Source of the DNA: Streptomyces bauhiniae
GTDB lineage: Bacteria > Actinomycetota > Actinomycetes > Streptomycetales > Streptomycetaceae
Direction of reading: 5' to 3'
Length of the DNA stretch: 64,000 bases
NCBI RefSeq assembly: GCF_004784475.1
Contig: NZ_SRRT01000006.1
Span: 248,001-312,000 of the forward strand
The position numbers and the translations under genes were made by a program. Every line of letters begins with the position of its first letter. Within the stretch, counting starts at the first letter, position 1. Shown piece after piece: positions 24,223 through 32,916 of the stretch. The notes below the pieces were generated by a model, which did not search any database, was not told where the DNA came from, and saw only the letters and a list, made by a program, of their open reading frames with translations.

Positions 24223-25368
24223 ATGACGGTCATGGAGCAGCGGGGCGCGTACCGGCCATCGCCGCCGCCCGCCTGGCAGCCCCGCACGGACCCCGCGCCG
24301 CTGCTGCCCGACGCCGAGCCCTATCGCGTCCTCGGCACCGACACGGCCGCCAAGGCCGACCCGGATCTGCTGCGCCGGCTCTACGCCCAGGTGGTCCGCG
24401 GCCGCCGCTACAACACGCAGGCGACCGCGCTCACCAAGCAGGGCCGGCTCGCCGTGTACCCCTCCAGCACCGGACAGGAGGCGAGCGAGGTCGCCGCCGC
24501 TCTGGCTTTGGAGGAGCGTGACTGGCTCTTCCCGAGCTACCGCGACACCCTCGCCGTGGTCGCCCGGGGTGTCGACCCGGTAGAGACGCTCACCCTGCTG
24601 CGCGGCGACTGGCACACCGGCTACGACCCGCACACCCACCGCGTGGCCCCGCTCAGCACTCCGCTCGCCACCCAGTTGCCGCATGCCGTGGGCCTCGCGC
24701 ACGCCGCGCGGCTCAAGGGGGACGACGTGGTCGCGCTCGCCATGGTCGGCGACGGCGGCACCAGCGAGGGCGACTTCCACGAGGCGCTGAACTTCGCCGC
24801 CGTCTGGCAGGCCCCGGTCGTCTTCCTCGTACAAAACAACGGCTTCGCCATCTCCGTCCCGCTCGCCAAGCAGACCGCCGCCCCCTCCCTCGCCCACAAG
24901 GCGGTCGGCTACGGCATGCCGGGCCGCCTGGTCGACGGCAACGACGCGGTCGCGGTGTACGAGGTGCTCAGCGACGCGGTACGGCGCGCCCGCGCGGGCG
25001 GCGGCCCGACCCTGGTCGAGGCGGTGACCTACCGGGTGGAGGCACACACCAACGCCGACGACGCGACCCGCTACCGCGAGGACGACGAGGTCGAGGCGTG
25101 GCGGCGGCACGACCCGGTCCAGCTCCTGGAGCGCGAGCTGACCGCGCGCGGGCTGCTCGACGAGGCGGCGATCGACGCGGTCCGGCAGGACGCCGAGGCG
25201 ATGGCCGCCGACCTGCGCGAACGCATGAACCAGGACCCCCGGCTCGACCCGATGGACCTCTTCGACCACGTGTACGCCGAGCCCACCGCGCAGCTCCGCG
25301 AGCAGCGCGCGCTGCTCGGGACCGAGCTGGCCGCCGAACAGGACGACCAGGAAGGCGACCCGCGATGA
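24223..25368 (+). CDS. bkdF: Branched-chain 2-keto acid dehydrogenase E1 alpha subunit (copy 1)
   Basis: 381 aa, ATG 24223 with GAGGAGGTG 6 bp away. The thiamine diphosphate motif starts GDGGTSEGDFHEALNF at 176-191 and ends at the paired Asn 205-206. It is the decarboxylating subunit for keto acids of Val, Leu and Ile. It makes acyl-CoA that also primes branched fatty acids and polyketides in streptomycetes. Coupled to E1 beta by ATGA. The symbol follows S. avermitilis usage; the assignment to bkdF rather than bkdA is by regulator context and uncertain. Confidence 0.92.
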   Translation: MTVMEQRGAYRPSPPPAWQPRTDPAPLLPDAEPYRVLGTDTAAKADPDLLRRLYAQVVRGRRYNTQATALTKQGRLAVYPSSTGQEASEVAAALALEERDWLFPSYRDTLAVVARGVDPVETLTLLRGDWHTGYDPHTHRVAPLSTPLATQLPHAVGLAHAARLKGDDVVALAMVGDGGTSEGDFHEALNFAAVWQAPVVFLVQNNGFAISVPLAKQTAAPSLAHKAVGYGMPGRLVDGNDAVAVYEVLSDAVRRARAGGGPTLVEAVTYRVEAHTNADDATRYREDDEVEAWRRHDPVQLLERELTARGLLDEAAIDAVRQDAEAMAADLRERMNQDPRLDPMDLFDHVYAEPTAQLREQRALLGTELAAEQDDQEGDPR

Positions 25369-26369
25369 CCACCGTGGCCGTCAAGCCCGCCACCATGGCG
25401 CAGGCCCTCACCCGCGCGATGCGCGACGCGATGGCCGCCGACCCCGCCGTCCATGTCATGGGCGAGGACGTCGGCACCCTCGGCGGTGTCTTCCGGGTCA
25501 CCGACGGCCTCGCCGCCGAGTTCGGCGAGGACCGGTGCACGGACACCCCGCTGGCCGAGGCGGGCATCCTCGGCGCCGCCGTGGGCATGGCCATGTACGG
25601 CCTCAGGCCCGTGGTGGAGATGCAGTTCGACGCGTTCGCCTACCCGGCGTTCGAGCAGTTGGTCAGCCATGTCTCCCGGATGCGCAACCGCACGCGGGGC
25701 CGCATGCCCCTGCCGATCACGGTCCGTATCCCCTACGGCGGCGGCATCGGCGGCGTCGAGCACCACAGCGACTCCTCCGAGGCGTACTACATGGCCACCC
25801 CCGGCCTGCACGTCGTCACCCCGGCCACCGTCGCCGATGCCTACGGGCTGCTGCGGCAGGCCATCGCCTCCGACGACCCCGTGGTGTTCCTGGAGCCCAA
25901 GCGGCTCTACTGGTCCAAGGACACCTGGAACGCCGACCACCCCACCGAGGTGGAGCCCATCGGGCGCGCGGTCGTCCGGCGCCCCGGCACCAGCGCCACC
26001 CTGATCACCTACGGGCCGTCCCTGCCGGTCTGCATGGAGGCCGCCGAGGCCGCCCGCGCGGAGGGCTGGGACCTGGAGGTCGTCGACCTGCGCTCGCTGG
26101 TTCCCTTCGACGACGAGACGGTCTGCGCCTCCGTACGGCGCACCGGACGCGCGGTCGTCGTGCACGAGTCCACCGGGTTCGGCGGTCCCGGCGGCGAGAT
26201 CGCGGCCCGGATCACCGAGCGCTGCTTCCACCATCTGGAGGCACCGGTGCTGCGCGTGGCCGGGTTCGACCTGCCCTACCCGCCGCCGATGCTGGAGCGG
26301 CACCACCTGCCCGGTGTCGACCGCGTACTGGACGCGGTGGCCCGCCTGCAGTGGGAGGCGGAGAACTGA
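25365..26369 (+). CDS. bkdG: Branched-chain 2-keto acid dehydrogenase E1 beta subunit (copy 1)
   Basis: 334 aa from ATG 25365 overlapping the E1 alpha stop. Family text includes VMGEDVGTLGGVFRVTDGL, DTPLAEAGILGAAVGMAMYG and RIPYGGGIGGVEHHSDSSEAYY. It forms the heterotetramer with E1 alpha and completes the thiamine site. The stop shares one base with the E2 start (TGATG). Very similar to the second copy at 39.9-40.9 kb, including conserved length and motifs. Confidence 0.93.
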   Translation: MTTVAVKPATMAQALTRAMRDAMAADPAVHVMGEDVGTLGGVFRVTDGLAAEFGEDRCTDTPLAEAGILGAAVGMAMYGLRPVVEMQFDAFAYPAFEQLVSHVSRMRNRTRGRMPLPITVRIPYGGGIGGVEHHSDSSEAYYMATPGLHVVTPATVADAYGLLRQAIASDDPVVFLEPKRLYWSKDTWNADHPTEVEPIGRAVVRRPGTSATLITYGPSLPVCMEAAEAARAEGWDLEVVDLRSLVPFDDETVCASVRRTGRAVVVHESTGFGGPGGEIAARITERCFHHLEAPVLRVAGFDLPYPPPMLERHHLPGVDRVLDAVARLQWEAEN

Positions 26370-27703
26370 TGGCCCAGGTACTGGAGTTCAAGCTGCCCGA
26401 CCTCGGCGAGGGACTCACCGAGGCGGAGATCGTGCGCTGGCTGGTGGCCGTCGGTGACGTGGTCGCCGTCGACCAGCCGGTCGTGGAGGTCGAGACGGCC
26501 AAGGCGATGGTGGAGGTCCCCTGCCCCTACGGCGGCGTGGTCACCGCCCGCTACGGCGAGGAGGGCACCGAACTGCCCGTGGGCGCACCCCTGATCACCG
26601 TCGCGGTCGGCTCCCCCGACGCCGTCGGACCGGCCGGAGAACCCGCCGCCGAGGCCGAGGGCTCCGGCAACGTCCTGGTCGGCTACGGCACCCAGGCCCC
26701 CGCCCGCCGCCGACGCCGGGTACGCACCCAGCTCACCGCGGCCAACGGCACCGCACCGGCCGCGCCTGCGCCGGCCCCGGCACCCGCACCCCCCGCGCCG
26801 ACCGCACCGGAGCCCCCCGCCCCCCAGGGCGGCCCCGTCCCCGTCATCTCCCCCCTCGTCCGCAAGCTCGCCCGTGACAACGGCGTCGACCTGCACGCCC
26901 TGCGCGGCACCGGCCCGGACGGCCTCATCCTGCGCGCGGACGTCGAAGCGGCCCTCCGCGTCGAAGCCCCGGCACCCCCCACCACCGCGGCCCCCACTCC
27001 CACCGCCCACCCCGAAGGCACCCGCATCCCCCTCAAGGGCGTGCGCGGGGCCGTCGCCGAGAAGCTGAGCCGCAGCCGCCGGGAGATCCCGGACGCCACC
27101 TGCTGGGTCGACGCCGACGCGACCGAACTCCTGCGCGCGCGGGCCGCGATGAACGCGGCCGGGGCTCCGAAGATCTCCCTGGTCGCTCTGCTCGCCCGTA
27201 TCTGCGCCGCCGCCCTCGCCCGGTTCCCGGAGCTGAACTCCTACGTCGACACCGAGGCCCGCGAGGTCGTCCAACTGCCCGGCGTGCACCTGGGGTTCGC
27301 CGCGCAGACCGAGCGCGGGCTGGTCGTGCCCGTCGTCCGGGACGCGCACACGCGGGACGCCGAGTCGCTGACCGCCGAGTTCGCCCGGCTCACCGAGGCC
27401 GCCCGCGCCGGACGGCTGACGCCGGGGGAACTCACCGGCGGCACCTTCACGCTGAACAACTACGGCGTCTTCGGGGTCGATGGCTCCACCCCGATCATCA
27501 ACCACCCCGAGGCCGCCATGCTCGGCGTCGGCCGTATCGTCCCCAAGCCGTGGGTGCACGAGGGCGAACTGGCCGTGCGCCAGGTCGTGCAGCTCTCGCT
27601 CACCTTCGACCACCGGGTCTGCGACGGCGGCACGGCGGGCGGCTTCCTGAGGTACGTGGCGGACTGCGTGGAACAGCCGGCCGTACTGCTGCGCACCGTG
27701 TGA
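26369..27703 (+). CDS. bkdH: Branched-chain 2-keto acid dehydrogenase E2, dihydrolipoyl acyltransferase (copy 1)
   Basis: 444 aa. One lipoyl domain (about 1-80, lipoyl Lys45 in ETAKAMVEV), an Ala/Pro-rich hinge, a peripheral subunit-binding domain (SPLVRKLARDNGVDLHALRGTG), a second Ala/Pro linker and the catalytic domain with HRVCDGG (His415, Asp419). It transfers the acyl group to CoA. No E3 is encoded here, as usual in Streptomyces, where lipoamide dehydrogenase is shared. A strong hairpin terminates the operon. Confidence 0.94.
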   Translation: MAQVLEFKLPDLGEGLTEAEIVRWLVAVGDVVAVDQPVVEVETAKAMVEVPCPYGGVVTARYGEEGTELPVGAPLITVAVGSPDAVGPAGEPAAEAEGSGNVLVGYGTQAPARRRRRVRTQLTAANGTAPAAPAPAPAPAPPAPTAPEPPAPQGGPVPVISPLVRKLARDNGVDLHALRGTGPDGLILRADVEAALRVEAPAPPTTAAPTPTAHPEGTRIPLKGVRGAVAEKLSRSRREIPDATCWVDADATELLRARAAMNAAGAPKISLVALLARICAAALARFPELNSYVDTEAREVVQLPGVHLGFAAQTERGLVVPVVRDAHTRDAESLTAEFARLTEAARAGRLTPGELTGGTFTLNNYGVFGVDGSTPIINHPEAAMLGVGRIVPKPWVHEGELAVRQVVQLSLTFDHRVCDGGTAGGFLRYVADCVEQPAVLLRTV

Positions 27704-27721
27704 GCCCGCCCGACTGAGCCC

Positions 27722-27746
27722 CGCCGCCCGGTTCCGCCGGGCGGCG
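27722..27746 (+). terminator. Terminator after the first bkd operon
   Basis: A 10-bp perfect stem CGCCGCCCGG / CCGGGCGGCG with a TTCCG loop, 19 bp after the E2 stop. Confidence 0.75.
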
Positions 27747-27782
27747 TCCGCCGCCGGGGGGCCCACCAGCCATACTCGAAGG

Positions 27783-28712
27783 GTGACCGACAACGCCCCG
27801 GCCGGCCCCCCGCCGGCCGCATCCCCCGAGTCCAGCGGGTCCGGCCCGGCGGCCGGTGCCCCGTACGATGCCGTCGTGCTGGCCGGAGGCGGGGCGCGGC
27901 GGCTCGGCGGGGCCGACAAGCCCGGTGTCCAGGTCGGCGGCCGGGCGCTGCTCGACCGGGTACTGGCGGCCTGTGCCGACGCGGCCACCACCGTCGTCGT
28001 GGCCGACCCCCGTGCCACCGCCCGGCCGGTGCGCTGGGCGCGGGAGGAGCCGGCCGGTGGCGGACCCGTCGCCGCGCTCGACGCGGGGCTGCGGCTCACC
28101 ACGGCCGAGTACGCGGTGGTGCTCTCCGCCGACCTGCCGTTCCTCGGCGCGGACACCGTGCACCGGCTGCTGGCCGCCCTGCGGGACGGCGATGCCGACG
28201 GGGCGATGCTCACCGACGACGACGGCCGCGACCAGCCGCTGGTGGCCGCGTACCGCACCGCCTCCCTGCGCGCCGCCCTCGCGGACCTCGCGACCGAGCA
28301 CGGCGGCCTGACCGGGCTGCCCCTGCGCCGCCTGACCGGCTCCCTGCGCCTCACCCGGCTCACCGACCCCCTCGCCTCCTTCGACTGCGACACCTGGGAA
28401 GACATCGCCCACGCCAGGGCACGGATCAGGGAGCATGGGCACGTGCTGAACGAATGGATCACCGCAGTCAAGAACGAGCTGGGCATCGAGCTCGACGTCG
28501 ACACCCGCGTCCTCCTGGACGCCGCCCGCGACGTCGCGCATGGTGTGGCCCGCCCCGCCGCCCCGCTCACCACCTTCCTCATCGGCTACGCCGCCGCCCA
28601 GGGCAAGGGCGACGCCGAGTCCGTCGCCGAGGCGTCCGCCAAGGTCGCCGACCTGGCCAACCGCTGGGAAGCCGAGCACAGCGGGGGCGGGTCCGCCCCG
28701 GACGCCGGATGA
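27783..28712 (+). CDS. MobA-like nucleotidyltransferase fused to a DUF6457 domain
   Basis: 309 aa from GTG 27783. Residues about 28-215 are a MobA/GT-A nucleotidyltransferase with LAGGGARRLGGADKP, LSADLPFLG (metal-binding Asp) and FDCDTWEDIAHAR. Residues about 218-305 form a separate small helical domain (LNEWITAVKNELGIELDVDTRVLLDAARDVAHGVARPAAPLTTFLIGYAA), DUF6457 by recollection, which in some actinobacteria is a stand-alone protein. MobA attaches GMP to molybdopterin. The fusion and the overlapping moeA support a molybdenum-cofactor role. Confidence 0.85.
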   Translation: MTDNAPAGPPPAASPESSGSGPAAGAPYDAVVLAGGGARRLGGADKPGVQVGGRALLDRVLAACADAATTVVVADPRATARPVRWAREEPAGGGPVAALDAGLRLTTAEYAVVLSADLPFLGADTVHRLLAALRDGDADGAMLTDDDGRDQPLVAAYRTASLRAALADLATEHGGLTGLPLRRLTGSLRLTRLTDPLASFDCDTWEDIAHARARIREHGHVLNEWITAVKNELGIELDVDTRVLLDAARDVAHGVARPAAPLTTFLIGYAAAQGKGDAESVAEASAKVADLANRWEAEHSGGGSAPDAG

Positions 28713-30097
28713 CCCCCTCCGGCACCCACGCGGGACCGCACGCCGGGCGCGGCGACGCCGACGACCTCGACGTGGAAGAAGCCCTGGCGCTCGTCCGCGC
28801 ACCCAAGAGCGACCGGACCGATCGCGCCGACCAGACCGGGCGGACGGCCCCCGCGCCCGCCCGCCCGTCCGGGCCCGAGCACCCCCACCCCCACCACGAC
28901 GCCACCCCCTGGCCCGAAGCCCGCGACCTCGCCGCCCGAGCCGTCCGCGACGCCACCCGGCGCCCCCACGTCTCCGTCGCCCTGAGTGACGCCCTCGGCC
29001 TGGTCCTCGCCGCCCCCCTGGACGCCCTCAGCGACCTCCCCTCCTTCGACACCTCCGCGATGGACGGCTGGGCCGTCGCCGGCCCCGGCCCCTGGCAGAT
29101 CCGCGACGGCGGAGTGCTCGCCGGACACGCGCCCCCCGAGCCCCTCACCGACGGGGAGGCGGTCCGGATCGCCACCGGCGCCCGCGTCCCCGCCGGTGTC
29201 ACCGCCGTCCTGCGCAGCGAGCACGGCCGCACCGGCCCCCAGGACCGCCTGCACGCCACCACGGAGATGAGCCACGGCCAGGACATCCGCCCGCGCGGCC
29301 AGGAATGCCGGCGCGGCGACCAGTTGCTGCCCACCGGCACCCTGGTCACCCCGGCCGTCCTGGGCCTCGCCGCGGCTGCCGGGTACGACACCCTCACCGT
29401 CGTCCCGCGCCCGCGCGTCGAGGTCCTCGTCCTCGGCGACGAACTCCTCACCGAGGGGCTGCCGCACGACGGGCTGATCCGGGACGCGCTCGGCCCGATG
29501 CTGGCGCCCTGGCTGCGCACGCTGGGCGCCGAGGTCATCGCCGTCCGCAGGCTCGGCGACGACGCCAAGGCGTTGCGCAGGGCGATCACCACCTCCCGCG
29601 CCGACCTGATCGTCACCACCGGGGGCACCGCCGCCGGACCCGTGGACCACGTCCACCCCACGCTGGAGCGGATCGGCGCCGAACTCCTCGTCGACGGCGT
29701 CGCGGTGCGCCCCGGTCACCCCATGCTGCTGGCCCGTACCAAGGCGGACCAGCACCTCGTCGGGCTGCCCGGCAACCCGCTCGCGGCCGTCTCCGGGCTG
29801 CTCACGCTGGCCGAGCCGCTGCTGCGGGCGCTGGCCGCCCACCCGGCGCCCGAGCCGTACCGGATGCCGCTGAGGGAAGCGGTGCAGGGGCACGCGCAGG
29901 ACACCCGGCTCGTTCCCGTGGTGCTGCGCGGGGAGCGGGCCGTACCCCTGCACTACAGCGGGCCCGCCATGCTGCGCGGGATCGCCACCGCCGACGCGCT
30001 GGCCGTCGTCCCGCCGGGCGGGGCGGCGCAGGGTGCGGAGATGGAACTGCTGGACCTGCCGTGGGACACGGCCGGAATCGGGGTGTGTTTCACGTGA
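28709..30097 (+). CDS. moeA: MoeA molybdopterin molybdotransferase
   Basis: 462 aa from ATG 28709 (ATGA overlap with the previous gene). A variable acidic N-terminus (about 1-65) is followed by MoeA domains with FDTSAMDGWAVAG, VRIATGARVPAGVTAVLRSE, the MPT-binding loop VVTTGGTAAGPVDHVH and LPGNPLAAVSGLLTL. It inserts molybdate into adenylylated molybdopterin. Near the C-terminus the parS site overlaps the stop codon. Confidence 0.92.
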   Translation: MTPSGTHAGPHAGRGDADDLDVEEALALVRAPKSDRTDRADQTGRTAPAPARPSGPEHPHPHHDATPWPEARDLAARAVRDATRRPHVSVALSDALGLVLAAPLDALSDLPSFDTSAMDGWAVAGPGPWQIRDGGVLAGHAPPEPLTDGEAVRIATGARVPAGVTAVLRSEHGRTGPQDRLHATTEMSHGQDIRPRGQECRRGDQLLPTGTLVTPAVLGLAAAAGYDTLTVVPRPRVEVLVLGDELLTEGLPHDGLIRDALGPMLAPWLRTLGAEVIAVRRLGDDAKALRRAITTSRADLIVTTGGTAAGPVDHVHPTLERIGAELLVDGVAVRPGHPMLLARTKADQHLVGLPGNPLAAVSGLLTLAEPLLRALAAHPAPEPYRMPLREAVQGHAQDTRLVPVVLRGERAVPLHYSGPAMLRGIATADALAVVPPGGAAQGAEMELLDLPWDTAGIGVCFT

Positions 30098-30100
30098 AAC
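30087..30100. promoter_or_regulatory. parS site (ParB binding), perfect consensus
   Basis: GTTTCACGTGAAAC, the exact Streptomyces parS palindrome. It spans the last codons and stop of moeA and the start codon of the channel gene. In Streptomyces parS sites cluster around oriC and load ParB for chromosome segregation. Confidence 0.93.
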
Positions 30101-31191
30101 TTCCGGGCCATGACGCCATAGCCCGCCAGGCCGGCGAACATCTGGTGCCCTCGCGGGTGAAGCTGCCGAGGAAGGCGGTGGAACGCCCCATACGCCAGGT
30201 CGCCAAGCGCCTGGTGATGGCGCTGGTGGTGCTGGTCGCCACCGCGTGCGTCGTCTACGCCGACCGCAGCGGCTACCGCGACAACTCCGACGGTCCCGTC
30301 GACCTGCTCGACGCGTTCTACTACGCGACGGTCACCCTCTCCACCACCGGATACGGCGACATCACCCCGGTCAGCGACGGTGCCCGGCTCATCAACATCC
30401 TCGTCATCACCCCGCTGCGCGTGCTCTTCCTGATCATCCTGGTCGGCACCACGCTGGAGGTCCTCACCGAACGCACCCGTGAGGAATGGCGTCTCAATCG
30501 CTGGAGGTCCACCTTGCGCGACCACACCGTGGTCATCGGCTTCGGCACGAAGGGGCGTTCGGCGATCCAGACCGTCTGCGCGACCGGGCTGAAGAAGGAA
30601 CAGGTCGTCGTGGTCGACCCCAGTTCCAAGGCGATCGAGGCGGCCACCGCCGAGGGCTACGCGGGCGTCACCGGCGACGCGACCCGCAGCGAGGTGCTGC
30701 GGCGCGCGGAGGTGCACAAGGCGCGGCAGATCATCATCGCCCCGCAGCGCGACGACACCGCCGTGCTGGTCGCCCTGACGGCGCGCCAGCTCAACCGGGG
30801 CGCCAAGATCGTCGCCGCCGTCCGCGAGGAGGAGAACGCCCCGCTGCTCAAGCAGTCCGGCGCCGACGCGGTCATCACCAGCTCCGGAGCGGCGGGCCGG
30901 CTGCTCGGTCTCTCCGTGCTCAGCCCCGCCGCCGGCATGGTGATGGAGGACCTGATCCAGCAGGGCAGCGGCCTGGACATCGTGGACCGCCCGGTGGTTC
31001 GCGCCGAGGTGGGCCGCACCCCACGCGACACGGAGGACCTCGTGGTCAGCGTCGTACGCGGGCACCGGGTGCTGGGTTACGACGACCCGGCCATCGGGGA
31101 GTTGCAGCTCACCGACCGGCTGATCACCATCGTGAGGGCCAGTCCCACCGAGCATGTCGCCCCGCACGCGCGTCCACTGCCGGGCGACTGA
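30094..31191 (+). CDS. Two-helix potassium channel with RCK (TrkA-N) domain
   Basis: 365 aa from GTG 30094 (GTGA overlap with moeA). TM1 is about 39-55, the pore carries the K+ selectivity filter TTGYGD at 84-89, and TM2 is about 98-121. A cytoplasmic RCK domain follows with VVIGFGTKGRSAIQTV (about 146-161), a Rossmann nucleotide site, and a TrkA-C-like end. It resembles MthK/Kch channels gated by ligand binding to RCK. No obvious ribosome site is present because the parS palindrome occupies it, so expression probably depends on coupling. Confidence 0.93.
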   Translation: MKLPGHDAIARQAGEHLVPSRVKLPRKAVERPIRQVAKRLVMALVVLVATACVVYADRSGYRDNSDGPVDLLDAFYYATVTLSTTGYGDITPVSDGARLINILVITPLRVLFLIILVGTTLEVLTERTREEWRLNRWRSTLRDHTVVIGFGTKGRSAIQTVCATGLKKEQVVVVDPSSKAIEAATAEGYAGVTGDATRSEVLRRAEVHKARQIIIAPQRDDTAVLVALTARQLNRGAKIVAAVREEENAPLLKQSGADAVITSSGAAGRLLGLSVLSPAAGMVMEDLIQQGSGLDIVDRPVVRAEVGRTPRDTEDLVVSVVRGHRVLGYDDPAIGELQLTDRLITIVRASPTEHVAPHARPLPGD

Positions 31192-31237
31192 GCGGGCCGT
31201 CAGGCCCGTGGCGCGGTCGGGGAGTAGCGTCGCGGGC

Positions 31238-32218
31238 ATGCATGCGATCACGATTTCCGAACCCGGCGGGCCCGAGAACCTGACCTGGACCGAGGTGCCC
31301 GATCCGGTGCCCGGCGAGGGCGAGGTGCTGGTCGAGGTGGTGGCCAGCGCCGTCAACCGGGCCGACATCATGCAGCGTCAGGGCCATTACGACCCGCCGC
31401 CCGGCGCCTCCGCCTACCCCGGTCTGGAGTGTTCCGGCCGGATCGCCGCGCTCGGTCCCGGTGTCTCCGGCTGGTCCGTCGGCGACGAGGTGTGCGCGCT
31501 GCTCGCGGGCGGCGGTTACGCGCAGAAGGTCGTCATCCCGGCCGGGCAACTGCTGCCGGTTCCCGAGGGCATCGACCTCAAGCAGGCGGCCGCGCTGCCC
31601 GAGGTGGCCTGCACGGTCTGGTCCAACGTCTTCATGCTGGCCCACCTCCGGCCCGGCGAACTGCTGCTGGTGCACGGTGGTTCCAGCGGCATCGGCACCA
31701 TGGCGATCCAGCTTGCCAAGGCCATCGGGGCGCGGGTCGCCGTGACCGCCGGAACCAAGGAGAAGCTGGACTTCTGCGCCGAGCTGGGCGCGGACATCCT
31801 GATCAACTACCGCGACCAGGACTTCGTCGCCGAGATCGAGCGGGCCACGGACGGCAAGGGCGCCGACGTCATCCTCGACAACATGGGCGCCAAGTACCTG
31901 GGCCGCAACGTGGAGACGCTGGCCGTCAACGGGCGCCTGATGATCATCGGGATGCAGGGCGGCACCAAGGGCGAGCTGAACATCGGCCTGCTGCTGGGCA
32001 AGCGCGGCGCGGTCAGCGCGACCTCGCTGCGGGCCCGCCCGCTGAGCGAGAAGGCGGCCATCGTGGCGGCCGTACGCGAGCACGTCTGGCCGCTGATCGC
32101 GTCGGGCGTCGTACGTCCCGTCGTCGACCGCGAGGTGCCGATGACGGACGCGGCCGAGGGGCACCGGGTGGTGGAGGGCAGCGGGCACATCGGCAAGGTG
32201 CTGCTGGTCGCGCCGTAA
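31238..32218 (+). CDS. NAD(P)H:quinone oxidoreductase (zinc-independent MDR family)
   Basis: 326 aa from ATG 31238. The MDR fold is clear: SAVNRADIMQRQGHYDPPPG, YPGLECSGRIAALG, and the coenzyme site VHGGSSGIGTMAIQLAKAIGARV (about 143-165). The zinc-ligand cysteines of alcohol dehydrogenases are absent. It matches the PIG3/QorA type that reduces quinones with NADPH. It stands alone, converging with the next gene with a gap of only 16 bp. Confidence 0.9.
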   Translation: MHAITISEPGGPENLTWTEVPDPVPGEGEVLVEVVASAVNRADIMQRQGHYDPPPGASAYPGLECSGRIAALGPGVSGWSVGDEVCALLAGGGYAQKVVIPAGQLLPVPEGIDLKQAAALPEVACTVWSNVFMLAHLRPGELLLVHGGSSGIGTMAIQLAKAIGARVAVTAGTKEKLDFCAELGADILINYRDQDFVAEIERATDGKGADVILDNMGAKYLGRNVETLAVNGRLMIIGMQGGTKGELNIGLLLGKRGAVSATSLRARPLSEKAAIVAAVREHVWPLIASGVVRPVVDREVPMTDAAEGHRVVEGSGHIGKVLLVAP

Positions 32219-32234
32219 GCCCCCGAAGCGGCCC

Positions 32235-32768
32235 TCAGTTTCGGCGCAGGCGCAGGCCCAGCCGGGCAAGCGCCAGGCCGAGGCCCAGCAGGACCAGGCC
32301 GCTGCCCAGGGGGAGGATGCGCGGCGCGCGTGCCGTGGTGCCCTCCCCCTGGCGTACGGCGGCGGGCCGCGAGGCCGGGGCCGAGGCGGCGGTCGGCGTG
32401 GGGGCGGCGGGGCTGTCGGCAGTCTCCGGCTCCTCCGGGTAGGCGGCCTCCGGGGTGGCGGGCGTGGCGCTGCCCGACGGGTCCTGGGCCGGGTCGGGCG
32501 CCTCGGGACGGCCCGGCCGCATCCGCCCCTCCCCGCCCCGGCTCCCGGCCCGCGCGGGCTTGGAGACGGTCGGGGACGGCGAGGCGGTGTCGGCGGCGTT
32601 CCGGGCCCGCACGGCGGGGGCGGAGGAGCGGCCGGAGGGGCTGGGCGAACCCGGCGGGGCGCTCTCCGCGCCGTACGCGGTCGCGGCGCCGCACAGCGGC
32701 GCGGCCGTCGCCGCCAGGACGAGCAGCACCCGCACCAGGCGGAGCGTGAGTCGCAGCCATGGAGTCAC
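32235..32768 (-). CDS. Secreted Pro/Ala/Ser-rich protein with C-terminal membrane anchor
   Basis: 177 aa from GTG 32768. It has an N-terminal signal peptide (LRLVRVLLVLAATAAPLCGAATAYGA), a long disordered Pro/Ser/Ala/Glu middle, and a C-terminal hydrophobic stretch with a basic tail (LVLLGLGLALARLGLRLRRN). This is the layout of a wall- or membrane-anchored stalk. The residues before the helix, ILPLG, are not a canonical sortase LPXTG/LAXTG motif. I do not recognise a family; the low-complexity middle gives no function. Confidence 0.6.
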   Translation of the reverse strand: MTPWLRLTLRLVRVLLVLAATAAPLCGAATAYGAESAPPGSPSPSGRSSAPAVRARNAADTASPSPTVSKPARAGSRGGEGRMRPGRPEAPDPAQDPSGSATPATPEAAYPEEPETADSPAAPTPTAASAPASRPAAVRQGEGTTARAPRILPLGSGLVLLGLGLALARLGLRLRRN

Positions 32769-32916
32769 GTCGGTGACCTCCGGGGGAATGCCGGGAAACG
32801 CCGGGGAAGAAGGAATCCAGCCTCACATCTCGTGGCGCACCCGGCATTTTGGGCTGGGCCGTCGGGGGCGGGATGCCGGATCACGGGCGCGTGGGCGGGT
32901 GCGAGAGAATGACGGC

